60,935 nt of DNA from Planctomycetota bacterium (GCA_013349615.1 DUZJ01000009.1:1-60935); one strand, 5' to 3'. Shown: positions 8,904-18,143, counted from the first letter of the stretch. Notes: generated from the sequence alone by a model not told the origin. Program-made: numbers and translations.

Positions 8904-9650
8904 ATGAAAATCAAACGAATACATCCGCGGATTCTCTTTGGCTTATTGCTGGTCCTGCTGTCAATTTTCTTTTATGTAATCCACTACCTGCTTTTCAAGG
9001 ATACCCATCACATCTTTATTTACCTGGTAGGTGATATCGCATTTGTCTTCATAGAGGTGCTGCTTGTTACGCTGATTATTCATCAAATATTAAGTGATAG
9101 AGAAAAACGAGCGATATTCAAAAAACTGAATATGGTCATCGGAGCTTTTTTCAGTGAGGCAGGCATGCCTTTGTTACAGTATTTTCAAGTTTTCGATGCT
9201 AATGCCGACAAGGCCTCAAGCCACCTCATTATCAGTGATGATTGGTCACCAGAGCATTTTATTCTGATTAGAAAAGAGCTGCACAATCATAATTATAAAA
9301 TTGACAGCCGGGCCGGTGACCTGGACGGGCTGCGGAATTTCCTTGTAGAAAAGAGAGGTTTTCTCCTGCGCCTGCTTGAGAATCCTAACTGGTTAGAGCA
9401 TGAAGACTTCACAGAGCTGCTTTGGGCGGTCTTTCATTTGGCGGAGGAATTGTCGCACAGGACAAGTGTTAAAAAGTTACCCGATACAGACTATAAACAT
9501 TTAGCCGGTGATATTGGAAGAGCATACCGATTATTGATCCGGCAATGGCTTGCCCATATGGAACATCTCAAGAACGATTATCCTTACCTGTTCTCTCTTG
9601 CTATCAGAACCAATCCCTTTGACGCCGATGCATCGCCGGAAGTAAAATAA
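8904..9650 (+). CDS. Hypothetical membrane-anchored protein
   Basis: 248 residues with two N-terminal membrane segments (about 9-30 and 37-62) and a soluble, mostly helical cytoplasmic domain of about 180 residues. That domain contains two LLWAVFHLAEEL-type amphipathic helices and an invariant-looking HL-x-D-IGRAYRLLIRQWLAHMEHL stretch. I do not recognise a catalytic motif. Similar anchored helical proteins occur in varied bacteria and archaea; the role is unknown. Confidence 0.7.
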   Translation: MKIKRIHPRILFGLLLVLLSIFFYVIHYLLFKDTHHIFIYLVGDIAFVFIEVLLVTLIIHQILSDREKRAIFKKLNMVIGAFFSEAGMPLLQYFQVFDANADKASSHLIISDDWSPEHFILIRKELHNHNYKIDSRAGDLDGLRNFLVEKRGFLLRLLENPNWLEHEDFTELLWAVFHLAEELSHRTSVKKLPDTDYKHLAGDIGRAYRLLIRQWLAHMEHLKNDYPYLFSLAIRTNPFDADASPEVK

Positions 9651-9672
9651 ATAATTATAATGCTATCGCCAA

Positions 9673-10371
9673 TTAATGATAGCCGGCTCCGGGATAAAGT
9701 ATATTCAGCGCCAGTGTATGTATGGGGTCAAAGACAGGGCCAAAAAACTGCCAGGCAACGACCAGTCCTATCATTCTATGCATCGGCTGATATAGGAAAC
9801 TTTCATAGCGCTGCGCGGCCCGGTCGCTTAGAAAAAACAAAAGCACATTACTGCCGTCAAGCGGAGGCAGCGGAATCAGATTAAAAACCAATAAGATGAG
9901 ATTCAGTGAAAAGAGGATGCTTACGACGACCGCCGCGGCGTTTGCCCACCCCTGCGATGCCGCTGCGACAACCTGTGTGAAATTAATTGTCTCTGGTGCG
10001 TGGAAGAAGCCAAAAAGTATCCCGCCGTGGATTATCAATGCCGCCACAAAAACAAAGATCAAATTTGCACCGGGTCCGGCCAGTGACATCCAAACCGCCT
10101 TCCGTCTGTTTCTCTGTGCCCAGTAGGGATCAAACGGCGCGCTTGCCCAGCCTATCATCCATCCGGAAAGCAAAAACGAGAGTATCGGAATGGCAACCAT
10201 GCCAAAAGGGCTTCTTTGGATATGGGGTACGGGGTCTACAGTAACCAAGCCGTAGTGGTAAGCTGTAGGGTCCCCCAGCTTTGCAGCAGCAAATCCGTGA
10301 CAGGCTTCGTGAAAAGTCGTGGAAACGATAAAAACCACATACCAGATTATTCCCAAGGCGATAAAATCCAT
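9673..10371 (-). CDS. Site-2-protease-family (M50) intramembrane metallopeptidase
   Basis: 232 residues from ATG 10371; an in-frame start at 10434 would run back into the preceding gene. The zinc-binding motif is HEACH in TTFHEACHGFAAAKLGD, and the second conserved motif is NLIPLPPLDG, where the aspartate completes the metal site. At least five hydrophobic helices are present. This is the short, PDZ-less group of M50 proteases. It starts 17 bases after the fucosidase stop on the same strand. Confidence 0.88.
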   Translation of the reverse strand: MDFIALGIIWYVVFIVSTTFHEACHGFAAAKLGDPTAYHYGLVTVDPVPHIQRSPFGMVAIPILSFLLSGWMIGWASAPFDPYWAQRNRRKAVWMSLAGPGANLIFVFVAALIIHGGILFGFFHAPETINFTQVVAAASQGWANAAAVVVSILFSLNLILLVFNLIPLPPLDGSNVLLFFLSDRAAQRYESFLYQPMHRMIGLVVAWQFFGPVFDPIHTLALNILYPGAGYH

Positions 10372-10387
10372 TAATATTTCTTCGCCT

Positions 10388-12812
10388 TTATTTTTTAATC
10401 GAGACGAAATAAGCTTCCCCAAGCTTTGTATCAAACTCGATAATATTTTCTTCAGGGCTGGTGGTCTTCACTAACCTGCCAGCAGAAACGACCTTGACTG
10501 ACACATCGGTATGTAGCCTGCACTTGCGGCCCAGCTTCGAGCGGAGTACGGCGCCGGTGAGCTTTCCATTCTTCCAGGAGATGTCCACTTCGAAACCGCC
10601 GCGGGCACAGAGGCCCTTGACGTGTCCGGCCGGCCAGGCCTTAGGTAAGGCTGGCAGCAGATGCATCTCACCAGTGTGACTCTGCAACAGCATCCCTGCG
10701 ATTCCGGCTGTGCCGCCGAAGTTGCCGTCAATCTGGAACGGCGGACAACTGTCGAACATATTCGGCAGAGTGCTTTTGGTGATTAATCCGGCAAGCATCT
10801 TGTAGGCGTGGTCTCCATCCAACAGTCGCGCCCAGAAGTTGACCTTCCATGCCTTGCTCCATCCTGTGCCGCCGTCGCCGCGATGCGTGAGTGTAACACG
10901 GCATGCCTCTGCCAGTTTTGGTGTTCGGCGCGGGGTGATTTCACAGCCGGGGTGCAGGGCGTACAAGTGGGAAATATGACGGTGCTGGTTCCCGGGATTG
11001 TCCTTGTCCTGGAGCCACTCCTGAAGCTGTCCGTGCCGGCCGATCTGATTTGGCGCGATTCGGCTTCGCAGCTCGGTGAGCTTTCGGCGAAAGTCTGAGT
11101 CAACACGGAGGCTTTCAGCAGCTTCGATGCAGTTGGCGAACAGCTCACGGATGATTTGATGGTCCATAGTGGGGCCTGCGACCAGCCCACCCTGCTCTGG
11201 AGAGTTGGATGGCGTGCTGATGAGCCAGCCGGTCTTCGGGTCCTCGATGAGAAAATCGACGAAGAATAGTGCCGCTCCCTTCATCACCGGATACGCGCGT
11301 TCAGCGAGAAACCTTCTATCGCCGGTGAACAGGTAATGCTCCCAGAGGTTCCGTGTCAGCCATGCCCCACCGGTTACCCATATCCCGTGGTTGGAGTTAT
11401 TTATGGGAGCAGTTCCCCGCCAGAGGTCGGTGTTATGGTGCAATACCCACCCGCGGCAGCCGTAGTGCACTTTTGCGGTCCTTCTCCCGGAGATAACAAG
11501 GTCGTCGAGCATATCGAACAGCGGCCCGTGACACTCTGATAGGTTGCACACCTCAACCGGCCAATAGTTCATCTCCGTGTTGATGTTGGTCGTCCACTTG
11601 CTTTCCCACGGCGGTCTGATTTTTTCGTTCCAGATTCCCTGTAGGTTTGCCGGCTGTGAATTGGGCCGAGAACTGCAAATGAGCAGATAGCGGCCAAACT
11701 GAAAATACAGGGCCGCCAACTGTGGGTCATTGCTGCCGCCGAATGTACGGAGCCGCTCGTCGGTCGGCCGGGTCGGTGGCGCCCAGGTCGAGCTCGACGC
11801 GGCGGAAAAGTCGGCGATGGTCAATTACATGCGCGTTGCGTAAAGATTCGTAGCTTTTGCCGGAAACCGCTCGTATTACCTGGTCGCATCGAGCCGCAGG
11901 GTCTGCGCTGACGTCCTTAAAGTTGGTGAAACTGGTTGCGGCCGCTAACAATAGCGTCGCTGCGTCGGCACCTTTTACTTCTACGGCTTCGTTAGTTACC
12001 TTCACTTTGCCGCCATCAGTCGAGACGAGCAGGCGTGCCTCAAATTTAAGACAGTTGCCCTGCCTGCCTGAAGGATGACCATCCGAGCGCATTTGCCCCC
12101 GCAGGGCCAATTGGGTCTTACCGACGGCGACCGTCGAAGTGTCCGGCTGAGCGCCATTCATCTTCGCGGTAAAGTTGACACTGCTGTCCCTATCGGCGGT
12201 GATATGCACAACGATTACCCGGTCGGCAGCGCTGGAGAAGACTTCTCGGGCGAACTTCACACCATCAACAGTGTACGTGACGCGGGCGACCGCGGTATCC
12301 AAATCCAGCTCACGACGGTAATCACTGAACTTGTGAGAGCCAAGAAAGTGCAGATGCAGGTCGCCAAACGGCTGATAGGCATGCTGGCGGAGCGGCACAC
12401 TCATCATACGCTCCATCGCCAGGGCCTCGGCCTGACGCTGCTTGCCCTCGAACAACAGCTTGCGGACAACCGGCAGATAATCGGCAGCTCCGGGATGTGA
12501 ATAATCGTGTGGCCGGCCGGTCCATAGTGTGTCCTCGTTGAACTGCAGCCGTTCGTTTTCGGCGCCGCCGAAGACCATCGCACCAAGACGTCCGTTTCCA
12601 ATGGGCAGAGCTTCGGTCCATTGTTTTGCGCTCTTGAGGTACCACAGTCGTGATGAACTTTTTGACAATTCCGAGTCGGCAAGTCCGCCGTAGGTGGAAG
12701 CAGCTATAAATTGAGCTGCCAGCAAAACAAGCGTAGAAAGACGCCAAAGGACAATTTTATCGGTACGGGCGGTCCGCGAACCGCCCCTACTTGTTCTGCA
12801 AGTTTCTACCAT
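10388..12812 (-). pseudogene. GH95 alpha-L-fucosidase, interrupted by one frameshift
   Basis: Two overlapping minus-strand frames together make one full-length GH95 enzyme of about 800 residues. The upstream frame (12812 to about 11765) holds the signal region and the N-terminal domain (WTEALPIGNGRLGAMVFGG, EDTLWTGRPHDYSHPGA) and runs into LDLGATDP. The family then expects PTDERL; this resumes only in another frame, from about 11775 down to 10388 ([26 protein letters not shown] with the active-site asparagines, and [18 protein letters not shown]). One extra base in the GC-rich run around 11765-11780 explains it. The remainder is uninterrupted, so this is a very recent mutation or a sequence error. 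The first 20 residues include a palindromic repeat. Confidence 0.85.
12763..12790. repeat. GGTTCGCGAACC-family palindrome (copy 1)
   Basis: GTACGGGCGG-TCCGCGAA-CCGCCCCTAC: a 28-base imperfect palindrome with one change in the core. It lies within the first codons of the GH95 gene and adds GGSRTART-like residues before the hydrophobic signal segment. Confidence 0.85.
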
Positions 12813-12995
12813 ATATCGTAATAATACGCGAAAAATGTAAAAAAGTAAAAATTAAAAACTGTGGAATTCAAGACTTTTAAGCTCTTAGCTTTCGGTGTGA
12901 CGCTTTTTTTCAGACCTTTCCCGAATGTTGCGGGGAAACAGACGTCCGGTAATAACATCGGTGTTTTTCGGATTCAAGAAATTTGGCAAAGATTA

Positions 12996-13092
12996 ACCGC
13001 CGAGACCGCCGAGAGCGCAGAGAAAGACGAGAATAAACGGAAAAAAGAAGTGAAATATTAAAAATCTCCGCGGACTCTGCGAACTCGGCGGT
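12996..13092. repeat. 97-bp inverted-repeat element (CGCCGAG type)
   Basis: The left arm (12996-13023) ACCGCCGAGACCGCCGAG... and the right arm (13065-13092) ...GAACTCGGCGGT match in about 22 of 28 positions when one is reverse-complemented. A short AT-rich centre lies between. It has the shape of a non-autonomous mobile or REP-derived element. It lies between the GH95 gene and the PilZ gene. Confidence 0.7.
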
Positions 13093-13166
13093 AAAACTAA
13101 GGGGCTTTAATGCAAAAGGCATTTTGTTTATTGCTGAATTATTCATATATTTTATATGTCTGGTAT

Positions 13167-13190
13167 GTGCGGTTCGCGAACCGCCCCTAC
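13167..13190. repeat. GGTTCGCGAACC-family palindrome (copy 2)
   Basis: GTGCGGTTCGCGAACCGCCC plus CTAC, upstream of the PilZ gene. If translation began at an upstream in-frame ATG (13124) the element would be coding, but the better start is downstream of it. Confidence 0.85.
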
Positions 13191-13240
13191 CCGACATAAA
13201 GCGCAAAGATTCGTTTCTGGACGTAGAAATGGGGGTAGAT

Positions 13241-14230
13241 ATGAACGAAGTAGTGATGCTGCGCGGAGCCGAGCCGAGGGAAATTCTTGAAACTGCAATT
13301 GCAGAAAAAGTGCCAGCCATTATGTCCTATTTGTCCAAAGGTAAATGGCACGTCGCAAAGGTAGTGCTGACGAATCTTGGAGCCAGTAGACTAAGTGTTA
13401 AGATATGGCCAAAGGACAAACCGCGTCCGGTAAATATACACGTTCATCAGCCGGTCGGCGTATCGCTCAAGTACGGATACGGCAAGTTTGTTTTTGACAC
13501 AACCGTGGAGGGTCTTGAGCAATCGGCCCCTGTGCCTTCTTGCGAAAGCAAGAGTGGGGGCCGAGGGCAGAACGGTTCGTGTACGGGCGGTTCGCGAACC
13601 GCCCCTACGGGCGGCCCTGAGCGAGGAAAGGAGTCTAAGGGCGGAGCGATAGTACTTGCGGTGCCGGAGCGGATTGAGATAGTCCAGAGAAGAAGCTATT
13701 ACCGAGTTGATGTGCCCAAATCGCTGAAAGTAAAAGTGCTGCTGTGGCATCGTGGACAGAATTATGTCCCGGCAGACGTGGCGTGCAGCCCTGACAAGCA
13801 ACAAGACAGCAGTGCCAGCACTGGTGTAAGTGCAGATGCGAACGAGGAGACACGAGATTATTACCAGGGCAGGCTCGTTGATATTTCTGCCGGCGGGGCA
13901 CAGATTGCAGTTGATACTGCACAAAAACCTGACCTTAGGAAAGGACAGTTTATCGGGCTCACATTTACACCTATGCCTTATGAAAGGCCATTGATATTCG
14001 ACGCCCAGATTAGAAACATCCTGCCAACAGCGGACAGCCAAAATATCTGCCTTGGTTTGCAGATTGTCGGCTTGGAAGCGAGTTCCGAGGGCAGGCAGAT
14101 TCTTGAAAGACTGTGCGAGGTTGTCGAGCGTTATTTTCAGATAAACCAATCCGGCGCCAAGCAGCAGGAAATGAAAGGAGCATCCGAAAACACGATAAAT
14201 CCCGTTGGAAATTCAGAAAATGCGGGCTAA
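13241..14230 (+). CDS. PilZ-domain protein, YcgR-like
   Basis: 329 residues from ATG 13241 (GGGGGT upstream at 13231). Residues about 10-95 form a YcgR-N-like beta domain. The PilZ domain has the cyclic-di-GMP signature RRSYYR (the RxxxR box) near residue 147 and DISAGGAQI (the D/N-x-S-x-x-G box) near 208. A C-terminal LE-rich helix ends the domain. The two domains are joined by a linker of about 40 residues that contains palindromic repeat copy 3 and reads GGSRTAPTGG. The likely role is cyclic-di-GMP responsive control of motility or envelope functions. An AUG at 13229 is an alternative start. Confidence 0.85.
   Translation: MNEVVMLRGAEPREILETAIAEKVPAIMSYLSKGKWHVAKVVLTNLGASRLSVKIWPKDKPRPVNIHVHQPVGVSLKYGYGKFVFDTTVEGLEQSAPVPSCESKSGGRGQNGSCTGGSRTAPTGGPERGKESKGGAIVLAVPERIEIVQRRSYYRVDVPKSLKVKVLLWHRGQNYVPADVACSPDKQQDSSASTGVSADANEETRDYYQGRLVDISAGGAQIAVDTAQKPDLRKGQFIGLTFTPMPYERPLIFDAQIRNILPTADSQNICLGLQIVGLEASSEGRQILERLCEVVERYFQINQSGAKQQEMKGASENTINPVGNSENAG
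13581..13608. repeat. GGTTCGCGAACC-family palindrome (copy 3), inside a CDS
   Basis: A perfect core, GGGCGGTTCGCGAACCGCCC, flanked by GTAC and CTAC. It lies in frame within the PilZ protein between its two domains and encodes GGSRTAPT. The frame is preserved on both sides. Confidence 0.92.
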
Positions 14231-14316
14231 CCCGCAAAAAGGGACGATTTCTAACGGGATAAAGGGCATTTCGGAATCCGAGTCGAGAGGCACTGCGTAA
14301 GGCGAGGCAAAGGCGA

Positions 14317-15198
14317 TTACTGTTCGGGTTCCCATTTTGCGGGCAGGTGTAAAATGGGCTTTCTCTTACGGATTACTTTGTAGTAAAACCATTTCACAAA
14401 GCTGCTTGCTGCAAAACCACAGAAAATCAATACCAAAGCGGCCTGTCTGCTCCAGATACACAGGGCAAGGAATAACAGCGCCCTGATGAGATGTGCGAAG
14501 GGTTTTTTGCCCTTTAGGTACTGATTGAGGATGTGCGGATATCTGATTCTGCTGACCATCAAGACCGCCGCGCCGAGGGCCAAAAACGGCAGGGCATAAA
14601 TAATTACATTCAGGCTCGGAAGTGTTTCCTGATGGAGTATTACCAAGCTGACTATTACCCCCGCAGCGGCGGGCGTTGGCAGGCCTACAAAACTCATGTG
14701 GGCGGATTCGTCCTCCTCGTTTTCTACATTGAACCTGGCTAATCGAATGGCCGCACAGCTTATATATCCTGCCGCTGCCAGCCAGATGAAACGTTGGAGA
14801 AAAGTTTCTATGGCGGGATTAAGCCCTGCAAACTCGGCCAGTTTGTATTCAAGGACTTTCAGCATCAAAAATGCCGGCGCAACACCGAAGCTGATTATAT
14901 CGCAGAGGCTGTCGAGCTGGCCGCCGAAGCTGGAGGTGCTCTGGCTCATTCGTGCCACTCGTCCATCGAGCATGTCGGCAATCATTGCCAGCAGTATCAT
15001 GTAGCCTGACATCGCAAAGTAAGAAAACTGCCCGATGCCGAGCTTTGCCCCTTTGCCGGCAAAGACAATGGCCGCGAAGCCGCATACGCCGTTGAGAATA
15101 GTTATCAGTGAGGGCAGGACCGTGACGTACTTTAGCCTTTGCTTTCGCACCCGCCGCAGCAGGCTTTCTTTTGCAGCTTCTGTTTTTAATCTTGGCAT
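14317..15198 (-). CDS. pssA: CDP-diacylglycerol-serine O-phosphatidyltransferase
   Basis: Makes phosphatidylserine from CDP-diacylglycerol and serine. The CDP-alcohol phosphotransferase motif is complete: DMLDGRVAR, then G in SSFGGQLDS, then D in SLCD, giving the D-x2-DG-x2-AR-x8-G-x3-D-x3-D pattern. Several hydrophobic helices are consistent with the type II integral-membrane enzyme. I choose ATG 15198, two bases after the psd stop, over a longer frame overlapping psd. 293 residues. Pairs with psd for phosphatidylethanolamine synthesis. Confidence 0.93.
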   Translation of the reverse strand: MPRLKTEAAKESLLRRVRKQRLKYVTVLPSLITILNGVCGFAAIVFAGKGAKLGIGQFSYFAMSGYMILLAMIADMLDGRVARMSQSTSSFGGQLDSLCDIISFGVAPAFLMLKVLEYKLAEFAGLNPAIETFLQRFIWLAAAGYISCAAIRLARFNVENEEDESAHMSFVGLPTPAAAGVIVSLVILHQETLPSLNVIIYALPFLALGAAVLMVSRIRYPHILNQYLKGKKPFAHLIRALLFLALCIWSRQAALVLIFCGFAASSFVKWFYYKVIRKRKPILHLPAKWEPEQ

Positions 15199-15200
15199 AA

Positions 15201-15905
15201 CTATTTCCCGCCAGGCGGTGTTCCCTCGTACTTTACAAGCGGCGTCAATCCTGCTTTGACTTTGTCGCCTATTTGTACGAGACACTTCACATTTTCACGA
15301 GCAGGCACATACAATTCCGTTCTTGAGCCGAATTTTATCATGCCGAATTTCTGGCCGCCAGTCAATTCTTTGCCCTCACTTATCTCGCAGACAATTCGCC
15401 TTGCGATTGCCCCACTGATTTGCCGAACAATGAGCCGCTGTTGCGGGCTGTCGGTCCTGAGCAAGGCCAGGTCTTTGGACTCATTAACGCGGCCGGACTG
15501 CGGATTTGCGGCGTTTTTGTATTTGCCCTTTTTATAAGTAATTTTCTCGACTTTTGCGTTACACGGAGCGCGATTAATGTGGGTGTTGAAAATACTCATA
15601 AATATCCCGACCCGCAGCGCATCTCCGCCAATAAAGTTATCTTCCTCTATAATCTCAATATCGGTTATCCGGCCATCAGCCGGCGCCAACAGCAGGTTCT
15701 TATCTGAAGGCGGACTTCGATAAGGGTCGCGGAAGAACATCAAAACCCATACGCAAACAGACGCCAAAAGCGCCTCTATCGAAACGATAGCCCACAACGG
15801 CAAAAAAGCCTTCCCCGCCAGCGGACAGATGACCATTAGTGTAAGCACTACCGCCGGGAAAATGACTACCTGGGGCCAACCATATTTCGTCAGTGGAATT
15901 CTCAT
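15201..15905 (-). CDS. psd: Phosphatidylserine decarboxylase proenzyme
   Basis: 234 residues, the short (PSD-B-like/archaetidylserine-type) group. The self-cleavage motif is GS in MIKFGSRTELY near residue 191, where serine becomes the pyruvoyl group. FMSIFNTHINRAPC and ITYKKGKYKNA are conserved catalytic stretches. A hydrophobic N-terminus of two helices (about 12-55) anchors it. The gene is immediately followed by pssA in what must be one transcript. Confidence 0.93.
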   Translation of the reverse strand: MRIPLTKYGWPQVVIFPAVVLTLMVICPLAGKAFLPLWAIVSIEALLASVCVWVLMFFRDPYRSPPSDKNLLLAPADGRITDIEIIEEDNFIGGDALRVGIFMSIFNTHINRAPCNAKVEKITYKKGKYKNAANPQSGRVNESKDLALLRTDSPQQRLIVRQISGAIARRIVCEISEGKELTGGQKFGMIKFGSRTELYVPARENVKCLVQIGDKVKAGLTPLVKYEGTPPGGK

Positions 15906-16047
15906 ATTTCGATTTTCGATACGCGATTCCAGATTCTCGATACCCGATTTTACGAGTATCGAGTATCCGGCATCAAGTATATCTTTATCCAGTGGACAAT
16001 CAAGTCCGTTAAAAATTCGGGGTTTCCTGTCTGTTCCTGAATTTTAT

Positions 16048-16082
16048 TTTTTTAAAAGACAAAAAATGGGCGGCAGTCCCCC
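16048..16082 (+). repeat. Dispersed repeat with AGACAAAAAATGG
   Basis: TTTTTTTAAAAGACAAAAAATGGGCGGCAGTCCC here resembles TTTTTTTACAAGACAAAAAATGGTGTCAGTCCC near 44706-44738. Both copies are preceded by AATTCGGG/CCTGAATT-like text. A small non-coding repeat family. Confidence 0.6.
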
Positions 16083-16104
16083 CTGGTTCTTCAACAGGGT
16101 AAAT

Positions 16105-16136
16105 AAAAAAGGCCGAACTGAGAGGTATCGGCCTTT
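16105..16136 (-). terminator. Intrinsic terminator of small RNA A
   Basis: On the minus strand AAAGGCCGA, an 11-base loop, TCGGCCTTT, then a continuous T-run ending TTTTTTATTT. Nine paired bases and six Ts after the GC part. On the plus strand the T-tract is much weaker, so the orientation is minus. Confidence 0.85.
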
Positions 16137-16207
16137 CGGAGGAGGGTGATGATCTGCTTTTATTACAATCCGAAGTACGAAGTTCGGATTTCGAATTTTA
16201 ACGTCAT
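16105..16207 (-). ncRNA. Putative small RNA A
   Basis: A minus-strand transcription unit with no protein: a -10 box at 16214-16219, then about 100 bases ending in an intrinsic terminator. The internal hairpin AATCCGAA-N8-TTCGGATT (16167-16190) is followed by an unpaired CU-rich run CACCCTCCTCCG (16137-16148) directly before the terminator stem. That run is complementary to ribosome-binding sites. The start point is inferred from the -10 box. The architecture is repeated in unit B next door. Confidence 0.6.
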
Positions 16208-16259
16208 TCCTACAATATATAGACGTCAAACAGCCCAAAAAGTTACACGATTTTTCTAA
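16149..16259 (+). other. Possible 36-codon ORF opposite small RNA A
   Basis: Plus-strand ATG 16149 follows GGAGGAGGG with proper spacing and stays open for 36 codons. It runs through a palindrome and the opposite-strand promoter, and the peptide looks like translated repeat. The Shine-Dalgarno-like sequence is the complement of the CU-rich run of small RNA A. I consider translation unlikely but it is the main competing reading. Confidence 0.15.
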
Positions 16260-16283
16260 AAGTCCTGAAAATTCTGTAAAAAA
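16214..16283 (-). promoter_or_regulatory. Promoter of small RNA A with 11-bp-spaced direct repeats
   Basis: Minus strand: TTTTTTACAGA, ATTTTCAGGAC, TTTTAGAAAAA, TCGTGTAACT occur in series with 11-base spacing (16283 down to 16241). The 19-base spacer TTTTGGGCTGTTTGACGTC and a TATATATT -10 box follow. The spacer and -10 are nearly identical to those of unit B (TTTTGGGCTCTTTAACGTC). There is no good -35 hexamer, which suggests activator dependence. Confidence 0.6.
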
Positions 16284-16297
16284 GGCGATTTTGGCAT

Positions 16298-16325
16298 AAA
16301 AAAGGCCGACCTAACAAGATCGGCC
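16298..16325 (-). terminator. Intrinsic terminator of small RNA B
   Basis: On the minus strand GGCCGATCT, loop TGTT, AGGTCGGCC, then TTTTTTAT: a nine-base-pair stem (one T-G pair) with a tetraloop and six Ts. On the plus strand the stem is followed by AATTAAAG, so it terminates only minus-strand transcription. Confidence 0.88.
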
Positions 16326-16427
16326 AATTAAAGAAGAAGGAGTATCATTCCAGACTTAAGAAGCCGCGTACACTAACAGAATGGCTCATTTTTCAAAACC
16401 GCCGAGCGAACCGAGCCAGGTACAGTT
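16298..16427 (-). ncRNA. Putative small RNA B
   Basis: A minus-strand unit of about 130 bases, upstream of unit A and built the same way: TATAAT at 16434-16439, no open frame of note, a CU-rich run CTCCTTCTTCTT (16331-16342), then a strong terminator. Outside the promoter and the terminal part the sequence differs from unit A, so these are diverged paralogues or have independently kept the same functional ends. The start point is inferred. Confidence 0.62.
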
Positions 16428-16433
16428 GCTTCT

Positions 16434-16507
16434 ATTATATATAGACGTTAAAGAGCCCAAAAGGTTACAAAGTTTTTTGTAAAATTTTTGTAAAATTTTG
16501 TAAAACC
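16434..16507 (-). promoter_or_regulatory. Promoter of small RNA B with TTTTACA repeats
   Basis: Minus strand: three copies of TTTTACAAAA at 10- and 11-base spacing and a degenerate fourth (CTTTGTAACC) occupy 16507-16463. A 19-base spacer and TATATATAAT follow. This is the clearest of the four promoters sharing this arrangement (the others are at 16214, 21698 and 21758). Confidence 0.68.
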
Positions 16508-16521
16508 ACCGACTCCAAAAC

Positions 16522-16549
16522 AAAAAAGGCCAGCCCATTTGGATAGGCC
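16522..16549 (-). terminator. Intrinsic terminator upstream of the small RNA pair
   Basis: Minus strand: GGCCTATCC, loop AAAT, GGGCTGGCC, then TTTTTTG. The stem has two central mismatches but a GGCC/GGCC base and six Ts. It would end a transcript coming from the eno side and insulates the promoter of small RNA B. Confidence 0.7.
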
Positions 16550-16571
16550 TGTTCATTACTTCAGCAGTTTT

Positions 16572-16643
16572 TTATTCAACCAATGATTCTCTAATCTGCT
16601 CAGCTAACTGCGGTATTCTTTCATAAGTTACATCCTCCGGCAC
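16572..16643 (-). CDS. Possible 23-residue peptide or gene remnant
   Basis: From GTG 16643 the frame reads PEDVTYERIPQLAEQIRES and ends LVE-stop just before the terminator at 16522-16549. The frame is open without a start for a further 12 codons upstream. The text looks like natural protein (amphipathic helix) rather than repeat. It could be the end of a decayed gene or a small peptide; no recognised family. Confidence 0.3.
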   Translation of the reverse strand: MPEDVTYERIPQLAEQIRESLVE

Positions 16644-16688
16644 TTTTCCATTGAAAGCAAAGATGCGACAAAAAAATCTTTTTCAGGA

Positions 16689-16694
16689 TATAAT
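16689..16694 (+). promoter_or_regulatory. Possible -10 box of eno
   Basis: TATAAT about 110 bases before the eno start. The -35 region is poor. It is the best match to a promoter in the leader, but support is weak. Confidence 0.3.
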
Positions 16695-16786
16695 TGTGCA
16701 ACCTTGTAACCAGGTCTTGACGGAGTAGTAAAGAGACGGTAAGCTTCAGCAAAAATGACGAATACAGAATAATGAATTTCGAATAA

Positions 16787-18103
<1,317 letters not shown>

Positions 18104-18143
18104 TGCGTCGTGCGAAAAGAAATACGCAATACGCAATACGAAC

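Noticed and set aside
12861..13061. A 66-codon plus-strand open frame
   Set aside because: It runs into the 97-bp inverted-repeat element and has no protein-like content.
16297..16330. Reading the GGCC hairpins as riboswitch or attenuator of eno on the plus strand
   Set aside because: The T-tracts are on the minus strand, three such hairpins occur far from eno, and each is matched with a minus-strand promoter or frame.
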